This document shows positions 18,588 to 28,116 of a DNA stretch of 64,000 bases, one piece after another (the stretch's first letter is position 1; the number at the start of each line of letters is the position of its first letter). The DNA comes from Parietaria judaica (lineage: Eukaryota; Streptophyta; Magnoliopsida; Rosales; Urticaceae), in the NCBI GenBank assembly GCA_954871525.1, contig OX940860.1, positions 56,656,724 through 56,720,723 of the forward strand. The letters run 5' to 3'. The notes under the pieces were generated by a model. The model did not search any database, had not been told where the DNA came from, and worked only from the letters and a program-made list of their open reading frames with translations. Made by a program: the position numbers and the translations under genes.

Positions 18588-20351
18588 ATGGGATCTTGTG
18601 ATAAAGTCACAATGACGATAACAGTGTCTGTTATCGAAGAGAGTGCGGAAACCACGGTCCCAAATCAGAACCAAGGGGTACTCAGACGTAGTGGGAGGTT
18701 CAAAAGACCTGTTGAACGCTACGAGCACACCCAATTGGAATTTCACCTAGCTGTCACAGACACTAGTGTTGAAGATCCCATAGGCTACAAGCAAGCTATG
18801 GTTGATCCTAATAAGGGAGAATGGCAGGAAGACATGAACCAAGAAATAAAATCAATGGATTCTAATGAAGTCTGGGAACTTGTAGACTTACCGGATGGCT
18901 TCAAAACCATTGGCTGTAAGTGGGTATACAAGCGAAAGAGAGGAGTGGACGGGAAGGTTGAAACCTTCAAGGCTAGACTAGTGGCAAAGGGTTTTACCCA
19001 GAGGGAAGGTATTGATTTCGATGAGACCTTCGCTCCAGTCGCTAAATACAAGTCCATCCGGATTCTCATGGCCATAGCCTGTAGTCTCAATTACGAGATT
19101 TGGCAGATGGACGTCAAAACCGCCTTCCTGAATGGGTACATTGACGAAAACATCTATATGGACCAACCAGAAGGGTTCGTGCAACAGGGTCAAGAAGGGA
19201 AGGTTTGCAGATTACTCAAATCCATCTATGGATTGAAGCAAGCTTCCAGATCCTGGAATCTAAGGTTCGATGAAACCATCAAAACCTATGGATTCATTCA
19301 AAACGTCACTGAGGCCTGCATCTATAAACTCAATGACGAAACCGTGGAAATTTTTCTTGTTCTGTACGTCGACGATATTCTTCTCATTGGAAACAGTGTG
19401 AAGAAATTATCGGACGTAAAGGCGTGGCTATCTACGCAGTTCCAAATGAAGGACATGGGAGAAGCCAGTTATGTTCTTGGGATCCGTATTTTCAGGGATC
19501 GCAACAACAGGCTTCTGGCCTTATCTCAAGCAGCTTACATTGATAAGGTGCTTGAACGTTTTGCAATGGCAAACTCCAAGGGAGGTAATTTACCGACCAG
19601 ACATGGAGTGTTCCTCAGCAGGAAACAATGCCCAACTTCTCCGGAAGAGCAAGATGTGATGAGACGAATACCCTATGCTTCAGCAGTGGGAAGTCTGATG
19701 TACGCTATGCAGTGTACTAGCCCAGACATCTGTTACGCTGTGGGAATTGTTAGCAGATACCAATCCAACCCTGGTATGGCTCACTGCACAGCAGTGAAGA
19801 ACATTCTCAAGTATCTTCGGAGAACGAGAGACTATATGTTAGTGTTTTCAGGATCAGAACTGAATCCACTAGGATACGCTGATTCAGACTTTATGTCTGA
19901 TAGAGACGCGAGAAAATCGACGTCAGGAGCAGTGTACACCCTTGCTGGTGGAGCGATATTCTGGAGAAGCGTAAAGCAATCCTGTATCGCAGATTCCACA
20001 ATGGAAGCTGAATACGTGGCAGCTTGTGAGGCAGCCAAAGAATCAGCTTGGCTCAAGAATTTCTACATAGAGATGGGAGTTGTTCCAGATGTAGATGGGC
20101 CCCAAACACTATACTGTGACAACAGTGGTGCGGTGGCAAATTCTAAAGAGCCCAGAGACCATAACAAGGCGAAACATATAGAACGCAAATACCATCTCAT
20201 AAGAGAAATAGTGCGTCGTGGCGACGTGAGGGTTGTGAAAATAGCTTCGGAAGACAATCTGGCTGATCCATTCACCAAGACGTTGCCAGAGAAAATATTC
20301 AGGAGGCATCTGGAAAGTATGGGTCTGAAAGACATGGGTCATCTTCTTTAA
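18588..20351 (+). CDS. pol: C1 reverse transcriptase-RNase H (Copia), intact
   Basis: 587 codons, uninterrupted. It starts in the linker that normally follows Copia integrase (LRRSGRFKRPVERY, residues about 31-45). RT runs from about residue 90 (WELVDLPDGFKTIGCKWVYK) and includes QMDVKTAFLNG and the catalytic LYVDDILLIGN near 258. The RNase H part has GYADSDF near 428 and STSGAVYTLAGGAIFW, STMEAEYVA, then LYCDNSGAVANSK near 510 and HIERKYHLIREIV. It ends SMGLKDMGHLL a few bases before the polypurine tract. Everything normally upstream (Gag, protease, integrase) is absent. The ATG is not a native Copia start, so either it is used on its own or the domain was part of a larger product. Being open and complete while nearby G2 pol is ruined indicates a younger insertion. 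Confidence 0.93.
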   Translation: MGSCDKVTMTITVSVIEESAETTVPNQNQGVLRRSGRFKRPVERYEHTQLEFHLAVTDTSVEDPIGYKQAMVDPNKGEWQEDMNQEIKSMDSNEVWELVDLPDGFKTIGCKWVYKRKRGVDGKVETFKARLVAKGFTQREGIDFDETFAPVAKYKSIRILMAIACSLNYEIWQMDVKTAFLNGYIDENIYMDQPEGFVQQGQEGKVCRLLKSIYGLKQASRSWNLRFDETIKTYGFIQNVTEACIYKLNDETVEIFLVLYVDDILLIGNSVKKLSDVKAWLSTQFQMKDMGEASYVLGIRIFRDRNNRLLALSQAAYIDKVLERFAMANSKGGNLPTRHGVFLSRKQCPTSPEEQDVMRRIPYASAVGSLMYAMQCTSPDICYAVGIVSRYQSNPGMAHCTAVKNILKYLRRTRDYMLVFSGSELNPLGYADSDFMSDRDARKSTSGAVYTLAGGAIFWRSVKQSCIADSTMEAEYVAACEAAKESAWLKNFYIEMGVVPDVDGPQTLYCDNSGAVANSKEPRDHNKAKHIERKYHLIREIVRRGDVRVVKIASEDNLADPFTKTLPEKIFRRHLESMGLKDMGHLL

Positions 20352-20354
20352 GTA

Positions 20355-20366
20355 CAAGTGGGAGAT
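20355..20366 (+). other. C1 polypurine tract
   Basis: AAGTGGGAGAT lies directly before the 3' LTR start TGTTGGACAT, the usual Copia arrangement. Confidence 0.85.
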
Positions 20367-22989
20367 TGTTGGACATATGTGTCCTTAAAAAAGATATTTT
20401 ATCCATTTGTAAAAGATTATGACAAGTCGTTAAATAAAGATGATGCTTATTATGATAATCTTATTATAGTTTCTGGTAGAGTAAAATAGAATGTTTGATT
20501 CCTTAGTTCATGAAGGATGCAATTATGTTATTATTATCACAACAGAGTCAATGTGAGGAAGAATTAATAATCATAATAAATGAACTTAAAATGTCCGTGA
20601 CCTGATCAACTGGGTGGGAGCCCATTAATCGTATAAGGTCATTAATGTGACTAAGTGATAATCCTATTCTGGATTTTGTGTGTGTCACACTCACTAGAAG
20701 TGCATTAAGTATGAAGTGTCTTCATACTGGAATGGACCTGTCTTAAACTGCGGAAGTTATCATATAAGACCGTCACTGATAACTTGGAGTTGAGTCACTA
20801 GTAGATGATCAAATGGATATTCGATCTAAGTCCTGAGTGATCTTGAGTCCAAGCTGCTGGCTTGATTGTTCTTTGATTTAACCGTTAAAGAACACAAAAT
20901 ATTACCGCTATTCCCAACACTATTATTTTGGGAACATGATAGTCAGCAGTAAGGGTAGCTTGGTCATAGACATGGGCATCACACAGCTCTCTTCAGAGTG
21001 ATGATGATTCCCTTGATTGTCGGTGGTGAGAAGTCAGAGGTACCCGTGCGCAACTTATGAATCGAAACCATAAGTGGGTTGCTCATAATATTACTGACTG
21101 AGTCAAGGATGAAAATGCAATGAGGGGCATAACGGTAGAAACCGCCTGCTCGTGTGTGGATCATCAAGTGAAAGATCAATAACCCGAGTTTGATTGTATC
21201 AATGGACACCCTGCTGATATAAAGGGAATAATATATACCGTATCACTAAAGAGTGCAGCCTCGGGTCTATAGTGGAATCACTTCGAGGTTTGACGAACAA
21301 CTAGCAGTTCGTTGGAGCTTAAGTGATACAGGTCCATGGTCCCCAGGATAGCTCCGTAACGGATGATACGTACGTGATTAAAATACATTCTGGATAATGT
21401 TTAATCATTTGGCTTGACTTATAAAACTGAAAGGTCTGTGGCAGACGTCAGATAGTTTTATCGTTAGCGTGGCAAAAGTACCATATTTTGGTACACGAAA
21501 TTAACTGATAAAAGAAAGTTAGAATTTAGATTTTCTATCAGCACCATGTTGTTGGAAATTAAATTCTAAGAAACTTTGCTTTTTGAACCAAGTCATTTGG
21601 ACTTACGGTTAGTGATTTATGGATTTTATAAGTTTATGATCGGTTCGATAAACTTTGAAATTAAATCACATGTCACGAATTTAAATGATGGTGTGGCACC
21701 ATGACATTTTAATGTGTGATATTGAGATCAGGAAATATTAATATAATTTAATTATTTGGATTTAATTATTAATATGTTATTAATAATTAATTAATAATTA
21801 ATAGATTTATATTAATAAATAAAAATATATATTTATATATATATTTATATGTGTAAATTCGAATTAGGGTTTCATAGTATGAAACCCTAGCCAATTCGAA
21901 TAACATGATTTGGTCTTTCCATATTTGCGGTATAAGTACCAAATGTTTTGAATTTGGTTAATTAATTATATCAGTTAGATCGGTCTAAGATTTAATCTTT
22001 ACCGTCGGATTGAAAATTAATTAATTATATATATTTATATAATTTTCGAATTATAAGTTAAGGATAAAATCGAAATTATTTTTAATAAATCTTTTTATAT
22101 TTTATTTTATCCTAAACTAATTTGATCCATTAGATCGGTTTAAAGATTTTTCTCAACCGTTGGATCTAGATAATAATAATTCGAATTTTATTATAAATAT
22201 ATAAGATAATTCGAATTTTATAAAGATAAGAAGATAAGATTGGATTTTTGATTTATCCAAATTTTTATTATTTTATTAAATCCCTAATTAATTATGTCCA
22301 TTGGATTTAGATGAGATTAACTCTGGACCATTGGATTAAGATAATTAATTATATTTAATATATAGAATTCGAATTTTAGGGAGGGAATTTCTCCAATTCG
22401 GTTACGGTTTGAGCCTATAAATAGGAGGCTCATTCTACACATTTCACACACCTTTCCCCAGAGAAAATTCGAACTCTCCCTCTTCCTCAGGGTCTGCGAA
22501 TTTTCTCTCTGATCTCTCTTTTCTGGTTCGGCTTACGAGACTATTTCTCCGGATGCTTAAAAAGAACCATCAGTTAAAATTTTGCGACGGAGTCCTGCCG
22601 GCGAAGCCCACGCTTCGGTACGAGGATTCCAGGAGAATATCCCGGAAGATCACGGGAGTTTCCCTCAGCACCGGCGGAGCCCTGCCCGATTCAGAACGCG
22701 CAGCCGGAAGTCGTCAATAGAGGTACGGCCTTATGCATTGGGTTAATAAATGCAACCATTTACTGCTTTCTATTTATTTCCTATTATGACTAGATTATTA
22801 ATAATGATATATGAATATTAAATTACATAATATTTATCAGATATTGTGAAATGGTTATTATCCGATATCCGGACCGTTGGACGGATAACAAGTTATTCCG
22901 CTTTAAAATTAATTTTTAAATGTTACCCGGACGGTTCGGAAGCTCAATTCGTGATAATTTTCAAGGAATCCGAGACGTGATTCCCAACA
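20367..22989 (+). repeat. C1 3' LTR
   Basis: 2623 bp, same ends as the 5' LTR. It lacks 123 bp around the first CCRTTRGAT unit, keeping three. The deletion joins AAATGTTTTG directly to AATTTGGTTAATT. Confidence 0.95.
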
Positions 22990-22994
22990 AGGGC

Positions 22995-23690
22995 AACCCA
23001 GAGATCGATAGAGTGGTCGAGGAATCCAGGCACACACCTTTTTCCCCGCACATCAGTAGCGTCAGAATCGACAAGATGCCCAAGATCAAACCGACCTCGT
23101 ACAAAGGAACGACGGACCCAAACACGCACGTGAAGGCTTTTCGAATCGCGACAGGACGAATAAATGCATGAGGACCGGAACGGGAGGAACGGGAGGCCAT
23201 CCTGTGCCACCTGTTTGTCGACAGCCTGCAGGGACCGACCTTTGAGTGGTTCGCGAAGCTCCTGCCTAACTCCGTCAGCTGGTTTGACCACCTCGTCTCC
23301 CATTTCCTGCGCCACTACTCGATGTACATACAAAATGAGGTAAACATCACCGACCTTTGGCTTCTGGAGCAGGACGAGGCGAAACTCTCTAGAAATTCAT
23401 CGGGAGATTCAAAGAGGTCATGGCTCGAGTCTCCGGGCTAGACGACAGCGTCTCCATCCAAGCTCTAAAGCACACATTGTGGTTCAAAGAACCCTTCCGG
23501 GAGGAGCTAATCAAGACACGCCCGTCGACGATTGTAGACGCCCTTGAAAGAGCATCCGTGTTCATGCAAATAGAAGAAGAGAGATCGGCGCTGGTGAAGA
23601 ACTATGAGTCGAGAAGAAGGGCGGCGACAGAAGCGAGGTGGCAAAGCAAAACAGCCCCGATGACGAACGAATGGCAGCAACTGGGCGACC
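22995..23690 (+). pseudogene. gag: G2 Gag, capsid-domain part
   Basis: Continues from 12894 after C1. Frame fragments read IDKMPKIKPTSYKGTTDPNT, HVKAFRIATGRIN, a TGA, then LFVDSLQGPTFEWFAKLLPN and FLRHYSMYIQNEVNITDLW. A frameshift near 23390-23420 leads to MARVSGLDDSVSIQALKHTL and IVDALERASVFMQIEEE. It is the Ty3/gypsy Gag domain of a Tat element. The zinc knuckle and protease that should follow are missing: RT-type sequence begins within about 60 bp. Confidence 0.85.
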
Positions 23691-25024
23691 GAGTCTGGAA
23701 ACAGTGGAACAGATCTGTATCGACGACGACGATCCAACCCGAACTGTCGGCGTAGGGGCAGGCCTCGACCAAGGTTTGAAGAAACAACTGATCGGGGTCC
23801 TAAAGAAGAACCTGAAGACTTTCGCGTGGTCCCACGAGGATATGCCGGGGATCGATCCGTCGATCATGGCGCACCAAATCAACACTGATCCGAGCCATCG
23901 ACCAGTAAAATAGAAGAGGAAAAAGCTAGCACCCGATAGGAACAAGATAATCATCGACGAAGTGGACAGGCTACTATCGACGAGGGCTATCTAGGAAGTC
24001 AAATATCCCGAGTGGTTGGCGAACACCGTCGTCGTGAAAAAGAAGAATGGCAAATGGCGAGTGTGTGTGGACTACACGGACCTAAACAAGGCTTGCCCCA
24101 AAGACAGTTTCCCTATGCCATATATCGACTGTCTCGTCGAGGCAACCAATGGGTACGAGCTACTAAGCTTCATGGACGCCTACTCAGGGTACAACCAGAT
24201 CAGGATGCATCAGGAGGACGAAGAGAATACCGCCTTTATCAGCAAGAGGGGAATGGAGGTCTACATCGACGACTTGGTGGTCAAGACTTTGAAGGCAGCA
24301 GCACATGTGGAGCACCTGGAAAAATGTTTCGAGATCCTCAATCAACACTGGATGAAGCTCAACTCTGCCAAGTGTACCTTTGGAGTAGCGTCAGGGAAGT
24401 TCCTCGGTCACTTGATCACACGTTAAGGAATCGTGGCCGACCCCGACCAAATCGATGCGATCCAAAGCATGCCTTCGTCCCGAAACAAGCGAGAAGTCCA
24501 GAAGCTGACTGGAAGGATTGCCGCCTTGAATAGGTTTATCTTGGGCTCGACCGACAAGGGACTCCTCTTCTACCAGCTTTTGAGAAAAAACAAGAAGTTC
24601 AAGTGGACCGAGGGTTTCGAAAAGGCGTTCCAGGAGATCAAGAGATACTTCTCGTCGCCCCCGATAATGACGAAGCCGACCCCTGGGGAGCCGTTATACT
24701 TATATGTGGCGGTGTCAGACAAGGCCATCAGCGGAGTGCTGGTCTGGTAAGATAAGGGAGAGCACATGCCCGTCTTCTATATCAGCCGCAAACTCCTCAA
24801 AGACGAGACAAGGTACCCGCAGTTATAAAAGTTAGCCCTGGCCGTATTCAAGGCTTCAATAAAGTTGCCACACCATTTTCAAGCCCATTCGATCATCGGC
24901 ATGACCGAGAGACCAATACGTGCCATCATTCACAGTCTAAACCAGTCGGGAGGACTAACGAAATGGTCAATTTGATTAGGCACATACGACATGGAGTATC
25001 GAGTCCGCACGAGCCTTAAATCTT
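23691..25024 (+). pseudogene. pol: G2 RT and first RNase H, broken
   Basis: Starts in the pre-RT region (FAWSHEDMPGIDPSIMAHQI). Stops occur at 23911 (TAG) and near 23991. RT continues with VKKKNGKWRVCVDYTDLNKA and FMDAYSGYNQIRMHQED, then jumps from AFISKRG straight to MEVYIDDLVVKT. About 35 residues holding the conserved PFGLKNAGATYQ block are deleted, although the YIDD catalytic motif survives. A TAA at 24424 and a TAA at 24748 interrupt the thumb and RNase H. RNase H traces include PVFYISRKLLKDETRYPQL and YDMEYRVRTSLKS, each followed by stops. The enzyme cannot be made. Confidence 0.88.
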
Positions 25025-25620
25025 AGGTCTTGGCAGACTTCCTAATTGAACTTCCCGCCAACGAAGCAGAACTCAGCGACGAAGACAAGACATGGAAACT
25101 GTATGTCAATGGGTCCGCAATGGCGCAAGGATCAGGCATCGGGATCAGACTGGTCTCCCCCATGGGAGGAATCATGGAAAACGCTTGACGGCTTGGTTTC
25201 CGTGCCACGAACAACGAAGCAGAATACGAAGCACTCATCGTCGGGATGGAATCGGCTCTGGCCATTGGAGTCAAGCACCTGAAGGTATTCTCGGATTCCC
25301 AACTGGTGGTCAACCAGGTCAACGGAGAGTACGAGCGACACTACGAAAGGATGGGAGCCTATGTCCGGGTCGCCGTAGATTTCTCCAAGAAATTCACACG
25401 TTTCAGTCTCACCCAAGTAACGAGGTGGGACAACACGTTTGCCGACACACTCGCGGGATTAGGATCGACGACAGAGATAGGAAAGCCGCGTACAGTCTCG
25501 GTAGAAACGATTAAAAAACCCAACATTCCAAGGGCTGAGGGGCCCGAGAAGAAGAAGGCAAAGATCGACGAACCATCAAGCAGCGCAGAGCTATTGACCA
25601 TCGACGAAGGAGATCAGGAA
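25025..25620 (+). pseudogene. pol: G2 archaeal-type (second) RNase H
   Basis: Reads VLADFLIELPANEAELSDED, TWKLYVNGSAMAQGSGIGIR, a TGA at 25187, then [35 protein letters not shown] and [11 protein letters not shown]. The first catalytic Asp of the D-E-D-D set is Asn here (YVNG where YVDG is expected); the other three positions are intact. This second RNase H is diagnostic of the Tat lineage. Confidence 0.85.
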
Positions 25621-26909
25621 GAGGCCATGGAGGAAAGAGACGTCATTGACGACGATGGTAGCGACGATTGGCGAACACCACTCGTCAAATACATTCTCGA
25701 TGGGGCTGTACCCGAAGATCGACAAGAAGCCCGGAAAGTCAAGACAAAGAGATCGCGGTATGTCATGATACAACAAAAATTATACAGGCGTAGCTTCACC
25801 AAGCCTTACCTAAGATGCATCGGGAGGAGAGAGGCAGAGCACGTAATGAGGGAGGTCCACGATGGGGAGTGCGGGAACCTCTCCGGTGGTCATTCTCTCC
25901 TAAGAAAAGTCAAGAGGCAAGGCTTCTTTTGGGAAACCATGGCTGACGACTGCACTAGCCATGCCAAACGATGTGACAGATGCCAACGCCACACCCCTCC
26001 ATCAACTGCCCTACGGAAGAACTCTCGGCGATCTCCGTCCCATATCCATTCATGAAATGGTCAATGGACATCGTTGGGCCAATGCCTATCGGGAAGAAGC
26101 AGAAGCGCTTCATGTTGGTAGTTACGGATTTCTTCACCAAGTGGACGGAAGCCGATTCCTATGCTAACATCAGGGATGTCGACGTCGTGAGCTATGTCTG
26201 GAATAACGTCTTCACCCGATTCGGGTTACCAAGGGAGATCATCGCCGACAATAGATCACAGTTCATCTCCAAGCGTTTCCGTAATTTTTGCAAAAGATGG
26301 AGAGTTAAGCTAAACACATTGACGCCTCGATACCCGCAAGGCAACGGGAATGCCGAAGTGGTCAACAGAACGATCGTCGACACCATTAAAAAGAGGCTCG
26401 ACGAAAAGAAAGGACTATGGGCAGAAGAGCTACCAGGAGTGTTGTGGGCATACAGAACGACGCCTCACTCCACAATAGGGGAGTCTCCGTTCGCCCTGGC
26501 ATTCGTCGTCGAAGCGATGACCCCGGCCGAGGTGGGAATCTTGAGCCTTTGACGAGCGACGGTCTCGCACGACAAAGAGGCAAACAATGAGAACCTACGA
26601 CACCATATCGACCACATCGACGACAAGCGACAGCAAGCACGCGCGCACATCGCCAACTACCAAAACATCATCGCCCGACACTACAACAAGAAGGTTCGAC
26701 CACGAAGATTCCGGGTAGGAGAGCTGGTGCTCCGACGAGTCTTCCAAAACACAGCAGAGATAAATGCAGGCAAACTTGGTCAAAGCTGGAAAGGACCATA
26801 CACAGTCATATGGATCGTCAAGCAAGGCGTCTACGCGCTTAAGAACTCCGAAGGCACAAAGGTAATACGCAGCTGAAACGTGAAGCACCTAAAGAAATAT
26901 TACCAGTAG
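25621..26909 (+). pseudogene. pol: G2 integrase
   Basis: The H2C2 zinc module ([17 protein letters not shown] ... CDRCQ) spans about 25858-25985. A frameshift near 25985 leads into the core: KWSMDIVGPMP (first Asp), REIIADNRSQF (second Asp), NGNAEVVNRT (Glu), so the DDE residues are present. A TGA at 26550 interrupts the sequence after EVGILSL. The C-terminal module continues as FRVGELVLRRVFQNTAEINA and GPYTVIWIVKQGVYALKN and ends at NVKHLKKYYQ, TAG 26907-26909. The sequence is close to the G3 integrase at 47589-48740, so the two are relatives. Confidence 0.88.
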
Positions 26910-26999
26910 CGGCGAGGATCTAATCTATAGACTGACGGTCAAGATCGTAAATTTACCCTTTTCATATATATGACAAGAATGTCCATTCGATCATTTGAC

Positions 27000-27330
27000 G
27001 ACCTAAATCATTTTCTCTAATCAAACGGTGCAATGCCCATAATCAAACAGCGCAATGCCGATGAGCAATGCCCATAATCAAACGGCACGATTCCGAGGCG
27101 CAATGCCCATAACCAAACGGCGCAATGCCGAGGCGCGAAGCCACAAGCGAATCCTGGAAACTAACTGGAGGCCCTGGCAGGCCCAGCGACGCCCACAATT
27201 AACGGCGCAATGCCCATAGTCAAACGGTGCAACGCCGAGGCGCGATGCCCATAATTAACGGCGTAATGCCAAAGCGCAATGCCGAAGCGCAATGCCTAGA
27301 ATCAAACGGCGCGACGCTAAGGCACATGGC
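27000..27330 (+). repeat. G2 GGCGCAATGCC repeat array
   Basis: About a dozen copies of CGGCGCAATGCC or CGAGGCGCAATGCCCATAA with AATCAAACGG between them. The same motif in inverse orientation forms an array at the equivalent place in G3 (46880-47420). Confidence 0.85.
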
Positions 27331-28116
27331 CACAAGGGAGTTCTGGAAACTAACCAGAAACCCCGGAAAGCCCGGCGACACTCGCCGAAATGCACCGGGG
27401 AACCCCAGGCCTAGCCTCGACAGCGACCTTAGGCAACCTAAAGCCAGTCATTCGACATTAAAAAAAAATGTGGGAGGGGAGGATATATGAAAATATCCAA
27501 ATACGATACAAAAACAAATAAACAGGCATAGCGAACAAGGGAGCAACAAGAATATATGTGTTTTTATTTCAATTCAAAAGTTGTTACAAATTACAAGAAT
27601 CGACTAAACACATGAGGAACACTGGCTACTACTCAACCAACACCCTCCTTCGAAGGCCGAAGACATCCACAACGACACCCACAACGCCGACGGCGACTAA
27701 TCCGACAAAGCCAAAAATAACGTCATCCACAAAAACCTCTATAGCCGCCAAGTGCCTTGGGTCTAGAGCCGGAAACCACTTCCGCATACAGAGTGAAGGC
27801 ATCGAAGGGACGTCAATGATGGATTCACAGTCACCCTGCAAGGAAAATATTAAGAAAAGAACGAAGCGAAATAAAGGAAGCATGGGGCGAAGATAAGTAG
27901 TAAAACAAAGTCCTTGTATTCATTAAAGGGGCGCTTAACAGCAAAATTACAAAGCCGGGAAGTCGACGCCGTGAAATCAACGGTTTCTACCATGTCCCGA
28001 ACGAAGCCTTGAGAAGAGTCGGGCGTCTATCGACCCTCTGCCAGAGAAGGCTTGGCTTGCTCCGAGGCCAAAGCGGGCAAGGAACCTCGCTCTTCGACCA
28101 GAGTAGGTTCGGCCCG
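27331..28116 (+). other. G2 non-coding stretch between array and accessory ORF
   Basis: Contains a 15-base tract around AAAAAAAATGTGGGAGGGGA near 27462 that resembles an internal polypurine tract, then mixed sequence. The C-terminal tail of the antisense ORF may extend into 27990-28116. No other gene is seen. Confidence 0.45.

Larger units (their letters stand above)
12895..22989 (+). mobile_element. C1: full-length Copia-type element lacking gag/protease/integrase
   Basis: A 10.1-kb element with perfect 5-bp duplications AGGGC (12890-12894 and 22990-22994), nested in G2 gag. LTRs are 2749 and 2623 bp. The initiator-Met primer site is at 15646 and the polypurine tract ends at 20366. The 4.7-kb interior holds a GC-rich leader block, three copies of a hairpin motif, a possible intron-containing passenger gene with duplicated C-X2-C-X11-C-X2-H motifs, and an intact 587-codon RT-RNase H ORF. 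No Gag, protease or integrase sequence was found. It must have used proteins of a partner element (inference). Confidence 0.93.

Noticed and set aside
26386..26888. Minus-strand ORFs over the G2 integrase
   Set aside because: Shadows of the plus-strand integrase C-terminus.
27558..27896. 112-codon plus-strand ORF in G2
   Set aside because: Thr/Pro/Lys-rich low-complexity translation next to the array; no similarity to any Tat protein.
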